Shown: piece after piece, positions 49,035 through 59,964 of the stretch
Layout of the letters: each line of letters starts with the position of its first letter
How positions within the stretch are numbered: position 1 is the stretch's first letter
From: Gnetum montanum
Lineage: Eukaryota; Streptophyta; Gnetopsida; Gnetales; Gnetaceae
NCBI GenBank assembly: GCA_015680685.1
Contig: MNCI01022611.1
Span: 2,203,458 to 2,267,457, forward strand
DNA length: 64,000 bases
Direction of reading: 5' to 3'
Program-made: the position numbers and the translations under genes
Notes under the pieces: model-generated
What the model saw: the letters and a program-made list of their open reading frames with translations, nothing else
Databases searched by the model: none
What the model was told of the DNA's origin: nothing

Positions 49035-50302
49035 ATGAAACCTCGAAAACAACCGCAGAGGCTATTGAACCCAAAATTGAAGCAAGTAGTAAAAGAAGAA
49101 ATAGAATAGCTTCTTAGGGCTGGGTTCATATATCCCATTACTGATAGGGAATGGGTTAGCCCTCTGGTAATCATGCCTAAAAAGGGAGGCAAATGGAGGG
49201 TGTGCATAGATTTTAGACTGCTGAACATGATGACATTTAAGGATCAATTTCCATTGCTATTCATTGACCAAGTCTTAGACACCATAGCAGGGCATCACTA
49301 TTATAGTTTTATGGATGGCTATAGTGGATACAACCAAATATAGATAGCCCCAGAAGACCAAGCCAAGACAATGTTCACCAATCCTTGGGGAACGGTTGTG
49401 TATAAACAAATTCCGTTTGGCTTGTGTAATGCTCCTGCCAAGTTGCAACACCTAGTTCTAAGCATATTCCAATAGCAGATAGGGAATAGAGTAGAAGTAT
49501 TTATGGATGACTTCTCCACCTCTGGAACAAGTTTTAATCAAGCCTTGGATAGATTAGAGCAAGTTCTAAAAAGATGCGTAGAAACCAATCTAAGGCTCAA
49601 CTGGCAAAAAAGCCATTTAATGGTCCAAGAAGGCATAGTACTTGGGCATAAGGTTTTACATGCAGGAATAGAGGTAGACCCAGATAAAATTAGGGTTATC
49701 CAAGGAATCACCTGTCAACTGGAAACTATCAAAGACATTTGATCATTCCTTGGACACACTAGCTACTATAGGAGATTCATTGATAACTTCTCCAAGATTG
49801 CCAAATTGTTGGTAGAGCTAACAAGAAGGACGTACCTTTTCAGTGGACCAGGGAATGTCAATAAGCATTCGAAACCCTGAAATGAAAACTAGTGGAAACT
49901 CCCATTCTACAAGCTCCTGACTAGTCCAGACCATTCCACATCATGACTGACACGTCCAATTATTCCTTAGGAGCCGTACTTACATAGTTAGATGACCAAA
50001 AATGCCCTTACTACATCCACTATGCAAGTAGAAGTATCGCTGGTGCACAACTTGACTACAAAACTACAGAGAAAGAATTAATGACTGTAGTGTTTGCACT
50101 GGATAAGTTTAGGCACTATGTGTTAGGTTACAAAGTGTTCATCCATACAGATCATAGTGCAATTCAATTCCTCATGAGGAAGCCAATGGTTAATCCTCAT
50201 ATTATACGATGGCTAGTAATCCTACAGGAGTTCGATCTAACAATGATCGATCGGAAAGGCACCAAGAATGTAGTTGTAGATCATTTATCTCGATTGCACT
50301 GG
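49035..50302 (+). pseudogene. Reverse transcriptase and RNase H of Element 4
   Basis: RT starts near MKPRKQPQRLLNPKLKQVVK. It then shows GFIYPITDREWVSPLVIMPK, KWRVCIDFRLLNMMTFKDQF, GHHYYSFMDGYSGYNQ, QIPFGLCNAPAKLQHLV and VEVFMDDFSTSG, with the active-site M-D-D at 49503-49511. The connection domain has LGHKVLHAGIEVDPDKIRVI and SFLGHTSYYRRFIDNFSKIA. RNase H (about 49942-50300) shows SLGAVLTQLDDQKCPYYIHY, KTTEKELMTVVFALDKF, HTDHSAIQFLMRKP and VVVDHLSRL. The wording is that of Athila. A few stops (for example at 49087, 49341, 49473, 49740) and a frameshift near 49820 break the frame. Confidence 0.88.
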
Positions 50303-50393
50303 GACAACAAAGAGGATGAATATGTAATGTCTAATCATTTTCCTGATGAAGCCCTCTTTGCCAGTGTAGTGAATAACCAACTACCCACGGAGA

Positions 50394-50652
50394 GGAACTG
50401 GTATCATTGCATTCTCACCTATCTCCTTACTCAACAAACACCACAAGAGCTGGACCTTAGGAAGAAACAACGGTTTCTTCACAAAGCCAAGTACTTCATG
50501 GAGATCAATGGACAACTTTACANGGAACTGGTATCATTGCATTCTCACCTATCTCCTTACTCAACAAACACCACAAGAGCTGGACCTTAGGAAGAAACAA
50601 CGGTTTCTTCACAAAGCCAAGTACTTCATGGAGATCAATGGACAACTTTACA
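50394..50652. repeat. Exact 129-bp direct duplication around a single N (assembly artefact)
   Basis: 50394-50522 and 50524-50652 are identical base for base, separated by one N at 50523. This is what results when overlapping contigs are joined with a placeholder instead of merged. It adds 130 bases and shifts the integrase frame by one. Confidence 0.9.
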
Positions 50653-51808
50653 AAGTGTTTCCTGATGGCTTGGTTCGATGGTGTGTGCCTGATGTAGACC
50701 AACTGAGAGTTCTCCAAGATGCTCATGAGGGCCCTTGTGGGGGTCACTATGCAGGGAGACAAATGGCTATTAAGATCTTGCTTGCAGGATATTATTGGCC
50801 AACATTATTTCAGGATGCCCATCAATTTGTTTGATCTTATGAACGTTGTCAACGTGATGGGGGAATGACTACTAAAATGGAGGATCCGCAATAATGGATT
50901 TAACCATTAGAACCCTTAGAAATTTGGGGAATAGACTTTATGGGGCCCATTACACCAATGTCCAATGGAAAAGCTTACATTGTAGTTGCTGTAGAATATT
51001 TAAAAAAATGGGCTAAAACAGTTGTTGTTAAAGACTACACATCATCTATAGTTGCACGATTTGTGCAACAAAAAATCTTAAATAGGTTTGGTGTGCCATG
51101 TGCACTTATTTTGGATAATGGAACATACTTCATAGGTGTAAATTTTCGAAAGTTAATGCAATGCTTAGGGGAACACAAATTGACTACACCTTATCACCCC
51201 CAAGCTAACGGACAAGCTGAGGTCACCAACAGGGAGATCACTAAAATATTGACTAGGACAATTAGCAAGTATAGGTGAGATTGGAGCACTAAACTGAATG
51301 ATGCTCTTTGGGCATACCGCTCCACCTAGAAACTCCCTATAGGCTACTCTCCCTATGAGTTAGTGTACAAAAAGCTTCCAACTTTTTTGATTCAAATTAA
51401 GCTTCGTACACTATCAACGACTTGTGACCTCCACCTTAGACTTGATCTAGCATAGAAACAAAGGTTGGCAACTTTAAACATGCTAGATGAAAATCGATTA
51501 GCTACCCTGTCATCAAATGAGTTGCATAAGGCATATAATAAGCAATGTCATGACTTGAAGATTTGAAAGGTTAAGTATCAACCAGGAGATAAGGTTCTCT
51601 ACTGGAACCCCACACATGTGCCACAATGCACAAAATTTCAAACACTGTGGGAAGGACCTTACATTATTCATGCAACCTTTCCTTCAGGGGCCATGACCAT
51701 ATACAAACCTGAGAGCCTTGATAAGATATTGTTAGTTAATGTGCAACAAAACAAACCCTTCCATGAATTTAGAATGGCCAGTGCACATAATACCTCTGAG
51801 AAGGGATG
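50394..51808 (+). pseudogene. Integrase of Element 4
   Basis: The N-terminal domain has LQDAHEGPCGGHYAGRQMAI, and the Y-E-R-C-Q-R-D pair follows a stop. The core shows WGIDFMGPITPMSNGKAYIV (first Asp), ALILDNGTYFIGVNFRKLM (second Asp), and TPYHPQANGQAEVTNREITK (Glu): a full D-D-E set in the open stretch 50940-51278. The C-terminal part includes YWNPTHVPQCTKFQTLWEGP and PSGAMTIYKPESLDK and ends at the stop at 51807-51809. The N-terminal part is disturbed by the duplicated 129 bp around the N at 50523. Removing 130 bases there would return the two open pieces to one frame. Confidence 0.85.
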
Positions 51809-51809
51809 A

Positions 51810-53765
51810 CCCTGCTCACTATTTCGGATCTCCTCCTTTCAACTTAGTCATGGGGGAGACGACCACCTTTGCTAACCATTCAAGGCCCTTAGTTCCTTTT
51901 TAAGTTTTTGTTTTACACATTTTTTTTTATAAATTTCTTTAAGTTTTTTTATTTTTGTTTTGCACCATCGTTTATACTTTCTCATTTCTTTGTGTGACTG
52001 TTTGTTTTGTTTTTTGTTTGTTTGTTGTTTTTGTTTTATTAGATTCATCACCTAATAAGTGCTCATGATGGTGGTATGAACTGTATTTTATTGATTGCTA
52101 ATGTTTGGTTTTTACCTTTGAGTTATAATGTTGATACTAAGGTATGGTTCTTTTCATATAACAAGCAATGAGTCCACGTCGTCCATGCATCCAAGAATTT
52201 CTATGGTCTCTCTTGGATTGGAACTGTATAGTCCCCTTCTTTAATAATAAAACTATTAACGAACTAGTGACTAGGCATTTCTCAAACTAAGGACTTAAGG
52301 ATTGAAAAGGGTATGACTTCAAAGGGATTTGATGCATTTGTGCTAGCTATTCTCTTGGCTACTTGGATGTTTTCTTCTTGACTTTTCTTACCATTCTGAC
52401 ATTGCTCCATTATTGAGAAGCTGAGCCAATAAAAATAAGTCTTTGCATGGTGTGGTTCTCATGCAAAAAAAAAAAAAAAAAAATAGTGAGAATTCAAAGC
52501 ACACCCCTTAGAAAAAATAATCATCTGGGCTACAAGCACTGGTTATGGAACTAAACAGACATGTTCCCTCTAACTAAGGCCCTTTCTTGCTTCCTACTTC
52601 TTCCTTTCTTGTTTTCCTCGGAATGGTGGTGACTCTTTGGCGGAAGCATTCTTGTTACTTCAAGTGGATGGATTGGCTAAGTGTATTAATGCGAAGTCAC
52701 TAGATGTGGATTGTTTGAGGCTGGATTTGGAATGAGATCTACTCAATCACATTAACCATAAGTACACAAGGGGGCTATACACCACCTTGCTCTTGGGACT
52801 CCATTCCATTCTCTTCTTCCCATCATTCTTTCTCCATTTTCCACTTCATTTCTGATTGTATCAGTAGTCTATATTTTGGTTGATGCATTGTTTTCTCTTT
52901 GGTAAATTCTTGTGGTTAAGTCTTTAACTCTTACTTCCAAATGACATTTCTAGAGCCTACGAACTCTTTGAATGTGGGTTTGTCAGGGCATAAAGGGCAT
53001 GAGCCTGCTTTGGGGAGGACCCATTGGCATTCCTATTGGTGCATCATTTAACTTCTTTCCCTTAAACATTTTTGCAATCAACATTTTTGTTGTTTCATTC
53101 CCATATCTGACATCCATTTTATCGGCATTTCCATTGTTTCTTTTTCTCCATCTTTCTTATTCCTTATCTTATTCCATTCTATCTCTACTGGAGGATCACT
53201 CTTAGTTATGGGGGCCCTGGTCTAATTTTTTCAATTTTTCCTAACCCCTACACCTTAGGTAGTCACCAGTGTTATATCTCTAGAATCTATATTGGCCATA
53301 TTACAACTTAGCCAATGGACCTTACACTGAGACAAGGTATCAACTGTATTTTGATTTACTTATCCTTGCTCATATGTAACTGTGTTGTATGTGTAGATGG
53401 AAATCATACAACAATATACTGGACCTGGAGGAAACACTCAGGATGGACTGGTGCTGGAACGGTTATGCAAGGAACAAGATTGATAGTGCGGCTATGGATG
53501 GATAATGGAAGGCGTAATCTTGGTGTCGGCAGCAACACGTCTTCTCCTTTTCTCTCTCTCTCTCTCTTCTCTCTTAGTTGCCAAATAAGGATGGATGTCA
53601 ATTGTGTATAGTGTTCACTTTTGTAGTCATGAACACTAATGTTGCCATGTATTGTAATGTTGATCTGTTCACATGTCATCCCATTTACCATTAGTTTTCA
53701 TTCAAGTTAATAATCCCATACCTTCCCAATATTTTGTAAGGAACTCAAGGAAAATTTTTCATTCA
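51810..53765 (+). other. 3' non-coding region of Element 4
   Basis: Starts after pol with a conserved ATGGGGGAGACGACCACC stretch (51852-51869). A T-rich region (51900-52040), a 19-base A run (about 52467-52485), the conserved block at 53004-53028 and a (CT)n run (about 53555-53580) follow. ORF2 is not present, although the flanking conserved block is. Confidence 0.7.
53004..53028 (+). promoter_or_regulatory. Conserved non-coding block, Element 4 copy
   Basis: Core CTTTGGGGAGGACCCATTGG. In Elements 1-3 the same block lies upstream of ORF2. Here it lies between pol and PPT with no ORF2. Confidence 0.5.
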
Positions 53766-53777
53766 ATCATGGGGGTA
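53766..53777 (+). other. Polypurine tract of Element 4
   Basis: ATCATGGGGGTA directly before the 3' LTR at 53778. Confidence 0.8.
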
Positions 53778-54543
53778 TGATGAACCACGATGATATCACG
53801 TCCTGCCTCATCTTCTATAAATAAGAGGTGGCGCCCTTGGTTCCCATACAATTAGATTTAGACCCTTAGGCCAGATTCTTGCAGTTTTGTCATTCTAGAG
53901 TTAGAATTATTTCTATGTGCCTGTAGTAGGAGTCATAGAGTGAATGGATCTTTATTCAAGCAATTTGTACCTGAGCACAATTTTGTGTACGACAATAAAG
54001 ATGAACTTTATGATAAACCTTGCAGCATATAGATTAAGCTAATTAGTAATTAATTATTGTTTAATGTTTTCCTAGTTAATTAATATCTCTCTCAACCTTC
54101 AACCCCCTTAGTTAAATACACTTAGTATGACCGCTTCGAGCATGCGTGTAGTGCTTGGTAACCCATTAACGATTAGCGTTTGGTAATCCCAGTAGCGTTG
54201 CACTGGTTTAGGATGTGTACGATAAGTGGGAACGGATACTGGTGTTACAAACACTTAGAAACTAGTTAATGAATAGTTAATGTAAGTTAGCCACTTAGTT
54301 CTCTCTCCCTCTCCTTTATTAGTGAAAAACATAACAAAATACAAAAGCTATAAAAATCATATACCTCAAGCTTACTTAACCATACAACTGTGACAATACA
54401 AGTAAGTTTGGAAAGACAACGATTGATTAACTTTGAGTGTTCCATTAAGATGCATAGGCACTTGGTCCTTGGAGTTTGACCGGATCGTGCATGAAATGCT
54501 CGTATTCATATGGTTGAGTTTAGGGGTACCTCATCACTCATCA
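53778..54543 (+). repeat. 3' LTR of Element 4
   Basis: 766 bp, TGATGAACCACG...CATCACTCATCA. It is 44 bp shorter than the 5' LTR because of a deletion in U3 that removes most of the GATATC palindromes. Many other differences are transitions at CpG. Confidence 0.92.
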
Positions 54544-54548
54544 ACAAG

Positions 54549-55440
54549 AATTTGAAACATCATTTTCTAATATTCTTAGAGATAATCCTCTAGCTTTTTG
54601 ATTTGCTAGAGTTCTTTCAACTTCATTCAAGCATTATTAATAAGAGTGCATAGGTGGAAGTTTTCAACTAGAGTAGTTTAAAGGTTTTTTATGTTTTAAC
54701 TATCCTTCAAGCTATTCCAAATTCTCTTAGATAATGTTAAGCCACCAAGTTGAGAAACTTCTTCCAAGAATTGGGAAATGATGCTAACTTTCATCTCTTC
54801 TAGATATTCATTCATGTCAAGAAAGTGCTTTATCTTAAAGATGAAGACATCTAGGAGCTTTTCATAATGACCCCCTTTATAGACCTTAGGATCTTTGGAA
54901 TAGAACTAGATGTGACTACCTTTTCTTAAACAACCAATTGGTCTTTTAGTTTCTTCTTCCTTGTTACAAGCTTCTTCACCTGTAACTCTAGTATTACCAT
55001 CCTTAATAAGATGTTGTCCATAGAGACTTGGATGTCATTAATGATATCCCCCATTCTTTTTCTTCAATTTGGTAGCACAAAATTTTTAATTGTGAAGAGC
55101 TTGTGCTTAGCTTCCAAATTTAATTCCTATAAGTATGAGACATTGAACTTGTTCATGAGGCGATGGACCATTTTAATTTTTTTTACAATTGGTAAGTGAC
55201 TAAGGATTACATTGTCAATTTCAAGGAGCTATTCCCATAGATCTTGTACCTTGTTGAGGAAGTAATCCTCATGTTCCTTGATAGGCACCTCTTCATCATC
55301 ATTTAGGTATTCATGTTTAGAAGTTAGATCATGGAATTTGTTATGAACATGCTCCTTCATGTTGTCATGAGGGTTAGAACTAGTAGAATCCTTGCCTAAG
55401 AGGTGGCATCTCTTGCTCTTCTTATTTTATATCATGATAG
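54549..55440 (-). pseudogene. Chromovirus Y gag remnant
   Basis: On the minus strand near 54860-54700 the reading is HYEKLLDVFIFKIKHFLDMN, EYLEEMKVSIISQFLEEVSQ, then LGGLTLSKRIWNSLKDS. This resembles the capsid region of Ty3/gypsy Gag (a short E-x-W-x-x-K-x-x-x-F-x-x-x segment, then E-x-K-V). It is the part of gag on the far side of the Element 4 insertion. Very degenerate and without a clear start. Identification is tentative. Confidence 0.5.
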
Positions 55441-57344
55441 CCTAGGAATTGCAAGCAATGAACCATAAACCATGACCAATATTGAATGAAAAACCACATA
55501 TTTGATACTAAGTGTAATTGTACCATCCTTTGAAAACATCATTCAACATCACTTGTATAACATCCACCTTTCTAGACCTTAGGATGGAGAGCATTACATT
55601 GGATAGAATCACTAACAAAATGATTGGTCATGGCAAGAGATGCAAATGTATAAACTATGTAGAAAAAGGAACAAAGAAAACTATCATTAAGCCATGACCT
55701 TAAATAGAAGAGAAGAGAAAACTAATAGTGGAAGAAAGAAATACATGAATGTAAAAGTATACCAAAAATTAAAAATGCTAGAAAAAAATAGGATAACATA
55801 AATTACCAAACTAAATTTCATAATATATATGAATTTCATATAGTCACAAGTCTAAACCATACCTAATTTATGAATTCATAATGAAAAAGAGAATGAATAT
55901 CTAATACAATGCTGAAATGCCAAAATATAATAGCCAAAGCTTCAAACTAATACATAATATCATCAGGCTTATATTGTCATAACTATTCTCTAAAAATTCC
56001 ATTCCCTTCTTCAAAACTAATCAACTTGAAAATAAAATGGATTATCAATATAAAATTGAGTGAGATACCTTGTCAACCTCTTTAATTGTCAAATGGATAG
56101 CTCTCATGTAGATTAGGAAGAGCATGGTTGACTTGAAAAATATGTTATCTCATCAAGCCTACAAGAGAACAACCAAAAAATGCATACTGAAACACCACCA
56201 AGAAAATTCATGTTGCAACTTATTGACGTTGTAATCTTCACCATTGAACTTGAGGTAGGATTTCATTATAAATTATGAGGTTTGTAGTTCATAAGCTGTA
56301 ATCTTGCATAATTTATCTTTTTGAGGCTAAAAAATGCCTAATAATATGCTATTGCCTTACTTCCTAAGTAAAAAAAAAAGTCATGTCATGTATGTATTTG
56401 GGCTTGGAAAGGTTGAGAGTGCCTTGGGAGTTACCAAATTTGGGTTTTTTTATGGGTTTTATGTTGGTCAAAGCACTGGAACCACCTACAACTAGTGTAG
56501 GAATTGTTCAACTTTCATTTTCATAGAAAGGCAAACATAGTTTCCATGAGGTTAGCATAGTTTCTATGAGGTTAGCATAGTTTCTATGAGGTTAGCACCT
56601 AGCATAGTTTGAAACTTGGCCTTTAGGTCTTCCAAAGCCCAATGTATCTTCCATGGTCACCACCCACTTGCAACCATAATAAATTTTCCATTGGATTTCT
56701 TCTACTAGCCGAACGTAGTTTTTAAAATGAGTTTACATTTGTCTTGGAAAATTAGCACACTCTCTTCTCATAAGGCCAATGTAGTTTTCCAAGATATCTA
56801 GCATATTTTTTGGAAAGAAATAATATATTTTTTGATTGCACATCAATACCTAGCATAGTTTTTACATAAGAAAAAACATATTAGCATACTTTTAAATAAG
56901 GCAAACCAAACTTGCCTTTTATAGCACCAATGTATTTTTGGCTAGAAACCCAGTGTATCTTTTATTTTAAAACAAAAAAACCAACACATTCCCTACAAAC
57001 ACCAACATATCTTTTAACTATAGGTTAGGTGTAGTAGATACATTGCCAACAAAACCGAAAAAATCAAAAACTAAAATGATAGAAAACAACCTTCAATATT
57101 ATTTAACATCAATATTTACTAGTGATCATTTTAGTGCGATCCTTTGTTCCTTACACTCCAAAACCAAAAATTTTAAAACTTATTTATTTTGAGTTTTACT
57201 AGTGTAGTTCACAACACTGTCACTATTACTTGCACTACACCTATAGTTGCAGTTTAATCATTTTCCACTACCAAAATCATTTACACTTTGAGAAGTTTCA
57301 CTTGTTAGAAAATTTAATTAAAAAAAAATTAAATAACTTGACAA
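55441..57344. other. Interval with degenerate CATAGTTT-type repeats and no recognisable gene
   Basis: No coding homology. Between about 56400 and 57020 short related words (AGCATAGTTT, AATGTAGTTTT, AGCATATTTTT, CAACATATCTTTT) recur at irregular spacing. They include the clean tandem repeat at 56536-56595. Confidence 0.5.
56536..56595. repeat. Tandem repeat, 20-bp unit, three copies
   Basis: Unit CATAGTTTCTATGAGGTTAG at 56536-56555, 56556-56575 and 56576-56595. The first copy has one C for T. It sits in the wider CATAGTTT-rich region. Confidence 0.95.
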
Positions 57345-59945
57345 TGCCTTTTATGAAATCAACAGTGTTGCCTATCAACCTAACTGACATGGCTTCAAGA
57401 GAAGATGTAGTATGTGTATATGATCCAAATGATTCAACTGTGGCTAAACGTAGGTAATCACTTAGGCAAAGAGGCCAAAGCCTAGATTTTACCATTATAA
57501 ATGAAGATTAGTATAAATTCATATGCATCAAAATCCAAGTTGGTTTGCTCATCCTATGTGTGGAAGGTGAATCCAAGCATGTGTTTGAGTTGATTCATAG
57601 AAACAGAAAGGAGTACATCTCTTTTCCTTATGAAAGAATATAACTAAATGACATCCATACATGCATATTAGCCTAATTGATTAAGATGGATAAGTAAAGT
57701 GAGGAGGCTAACATGGAAAGCCACCATGAAGAACCTGATGAATTTGAGGCTAGAGCCTAATAACTTCATAGGGAGCCTTTTCCAACAATTAGCTCCAAAA
57801 TCCACTGCAGCCAATTCTATCTCTCTAGCCTTTTTTATGGGGCAAGTTTCTCAATCCTTCTCTCCTCCCGCCTATCCTACTATGTTTTGGTTAATGCCCA
57901 TCATAGCCACCCATCAAGCATAACTTGTGCCTCAATCAACTTCCCTTTTCTCATCCATGCCTATTGCCATGTAGCCTTTGTCTGCATGGCCATCACCTGT
58001 GGTGTTCAAAGTAGCTCATCCCTTCTCCATACCGGTGGACCCCTCAATGGGACCCTAGGCAACTTAACCATCTCACACTACATTTGCCCCCTTTTATCCT
58101 TAAATACCTCCTCAAACTTCATTTTTAATATTCAATCCCCTTACAACCATGATTAATTAACCTTTCCATCTTTACCATTTCCCATCATGAGGCCACAAGC
58201 CTCCCAATTTACACCACAACCATATGTACAAACTCTAGAACTTGTTGGAGTGCCTTAAGGCTTGGATCAAGCATTCCAAATGATTCAAGACCTTATGGAA
58301 GAGTTACATAAAATCAAGGCCTCTACTACGTAGATGGTAAAGATAATGAAATTTTATCAGGATGATCCTATTAGTCCAATCATCCCACAAATAACTCTTT
58401 TTCTAGGCATTGCTATATCGTAGTTTTCCAAATACAATGGTGAAGGTGATTCAAATGCACACCTCATCACCTTCTATTTTGAGTGCTTACTGCTACAAGC
58501 TTGGCCTCATATAATCATGTGAATATTTTTTATGTCTCTTATAGGGAAAGCCTTGGACTAGTATCATGCATTGCCTAGAGGATCTATAGTCTTATTGAAA
58601 GACTTGATTTCATAGTTTTTGAATCATTTCAAGCATAACTTAAAACCAGATACCATCTTGGACCAATTGATGAAAATCAAGTAGGGGCCTCTTGAACCTA
58701 TCTAGAAGTTTATCCAATGATGGAATGCTCTATTGAATGAGATTCTTGAACCCATAGTTGATATCCACCTTTTGGCCATCTTCAATGAGACGGTCAATGA
58801 TTTTATCAAGTCTAAAATATACTACCTAGATCCATAGTTCCTTAGCTAGGCTTTCTTGCAAACTAAGAACATAGAGGATGCTACTAAGGCTAGTCATGAC
58901 CCCACTTACATGGCATACAAAAATTAACATACATAAAAGGATAAGGAGAGGAGAAAACAAAACTATGTAGTTATGACCACTATGGCCAAAGAAAACATGA
59001 CTACATAGGGGTCTAAGACAAGTCAACCCAAGGTTCTTGCTATAACCAACCAACCATTAACATTGGGGGCATCTACATCAAACAACACAAGGTCTAACTT
59101 TGAGAGGAAATACTGGTCGAAGTACACTAAGTTGCAACTAAAACCATATGAACTCCCTTAATAGTTTCTCAAGAGTGGTTGAATCCAATACAAATATATG
59201 ACCAAGAATGCCTACAAGAGACATGATCAATTATGCAAAATTACTAAGAATCCCACTCTATAAATCAAGGATGACCCATCAATGCCTAAGTACTTCAAGC
59301 TTGACTAGTTCTACCACTATCACTAGTTGCTAGGTCATGAGACCAATTTCTATTTAGCATTAAGGAATGACCTGCAAAAGATGATAGATAGCAGAGAGCT
59401 AATGCTTAATGCCTCAAATCTAGTTAGGCCAAAAAGCCAATGAATGTAGGTGTATAAAGACCCATTGAATGCCAACAATAGCCCATACAAAATAGTAGCA
59501 TCTAACATAAGAAACAACTCAAGACATGCTAGGGAGCTAGTTGTGATTTAGGTACCTCCTCATGATGAAAGGGGCCCTTCAGCTTCATCTAGTTTAAGGA
59601 CTTCTTTTGTGGTAAGAATACCATCACCGATGCCTCCCAAGAAATCCTTCATGATTAGAGTGCCCCCTCATGCTACAATCAAATCTACAACTGAAACTGA
59701 TCAACATCCTTCCATGATGACCAACGCAATGACTTCTTCATTTCTGCCAAGTAGTGTAAGAAGTCTACATAAAAACCTAAGGCCAAAGATGGAAATCAAG
59801 AGAAGGCTTTGAAGGAGATGGGCTCATCGAAGCCCAAGTTAATTTCAGCTATTCCTATGAGCTCTAATGCTCAAAATGCTTTTATCACTCAACCAAAGGT
59901 GGACTACAAATAACAATCAAAGGGAGAAGGGGCCAAACTAGAAAC
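57345..59945 (+). pseudogene. gag of a different Ty3/gypsy element (H)
   Basis: Plus-strand Gag with many stops. The N-terminus near 57345 (MPFMKSTVLPINLTDMASRE) is followed by a low-complexity region. The retrotransposon-gag domain at 58420-58790 reads FSKYNGEGDSNAHLITFYFE, FFMSLIGKALD, HALPRGSIVLLKDLIS and FLNHFKHNLKPDTILDQLMK. This fits the pattern P-x-Y-x-G-x-x-D-P...H-L, S-L-x-G-x-A-x-x-W-Y, S-F-x-x-L. A degenerate H-x-x-x-C-type segment occurs at 59310-59380 (YHYHQLLGHETNFYLALRNDLQKM after reading past a stop). The pattern suggests a Tat/Ogre or related clade. That placement is inference. Its 3' part is missing where Element 5 begins. Confidence 0.65.
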
Positions 59946-59964
59946 TTTGAAACATGAAGTTTGT

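Larger units (their letters stand above)
44542..54543 (+). mobile_element. Element 4: Athila-like gag-pol retrotransposon without ORF2
   Basis: 10.0 kb, plus strand, 5' LTR 44542-45351 (810 bp) and 3' LTR 53778-54543 (766 bp). Flanking 5-mers ACAGG (44537-44541) and ACAAG (54544-54548) form a target duplication with one mismatch. It has PBS, gag, protease, RT, RNase H, integrase, about 2 kb of 3' non-coding sequence with the conserved block, and a PPT. It is inserted in chromovirus Y gag. It is the best-preserved pol in the window. A single N at 50523 lies between exact 129-bp copies, which is probably an assembly fault. Confidence 0.93.

Noticed and set aside
39990-55600. Possible paired LTRs of chromovirus Y (both sides contain a CCTTTGAAAAC word)
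   Set aside because: The similarity is limited to about 30 bases and does not extend, so no LTR pair was called.
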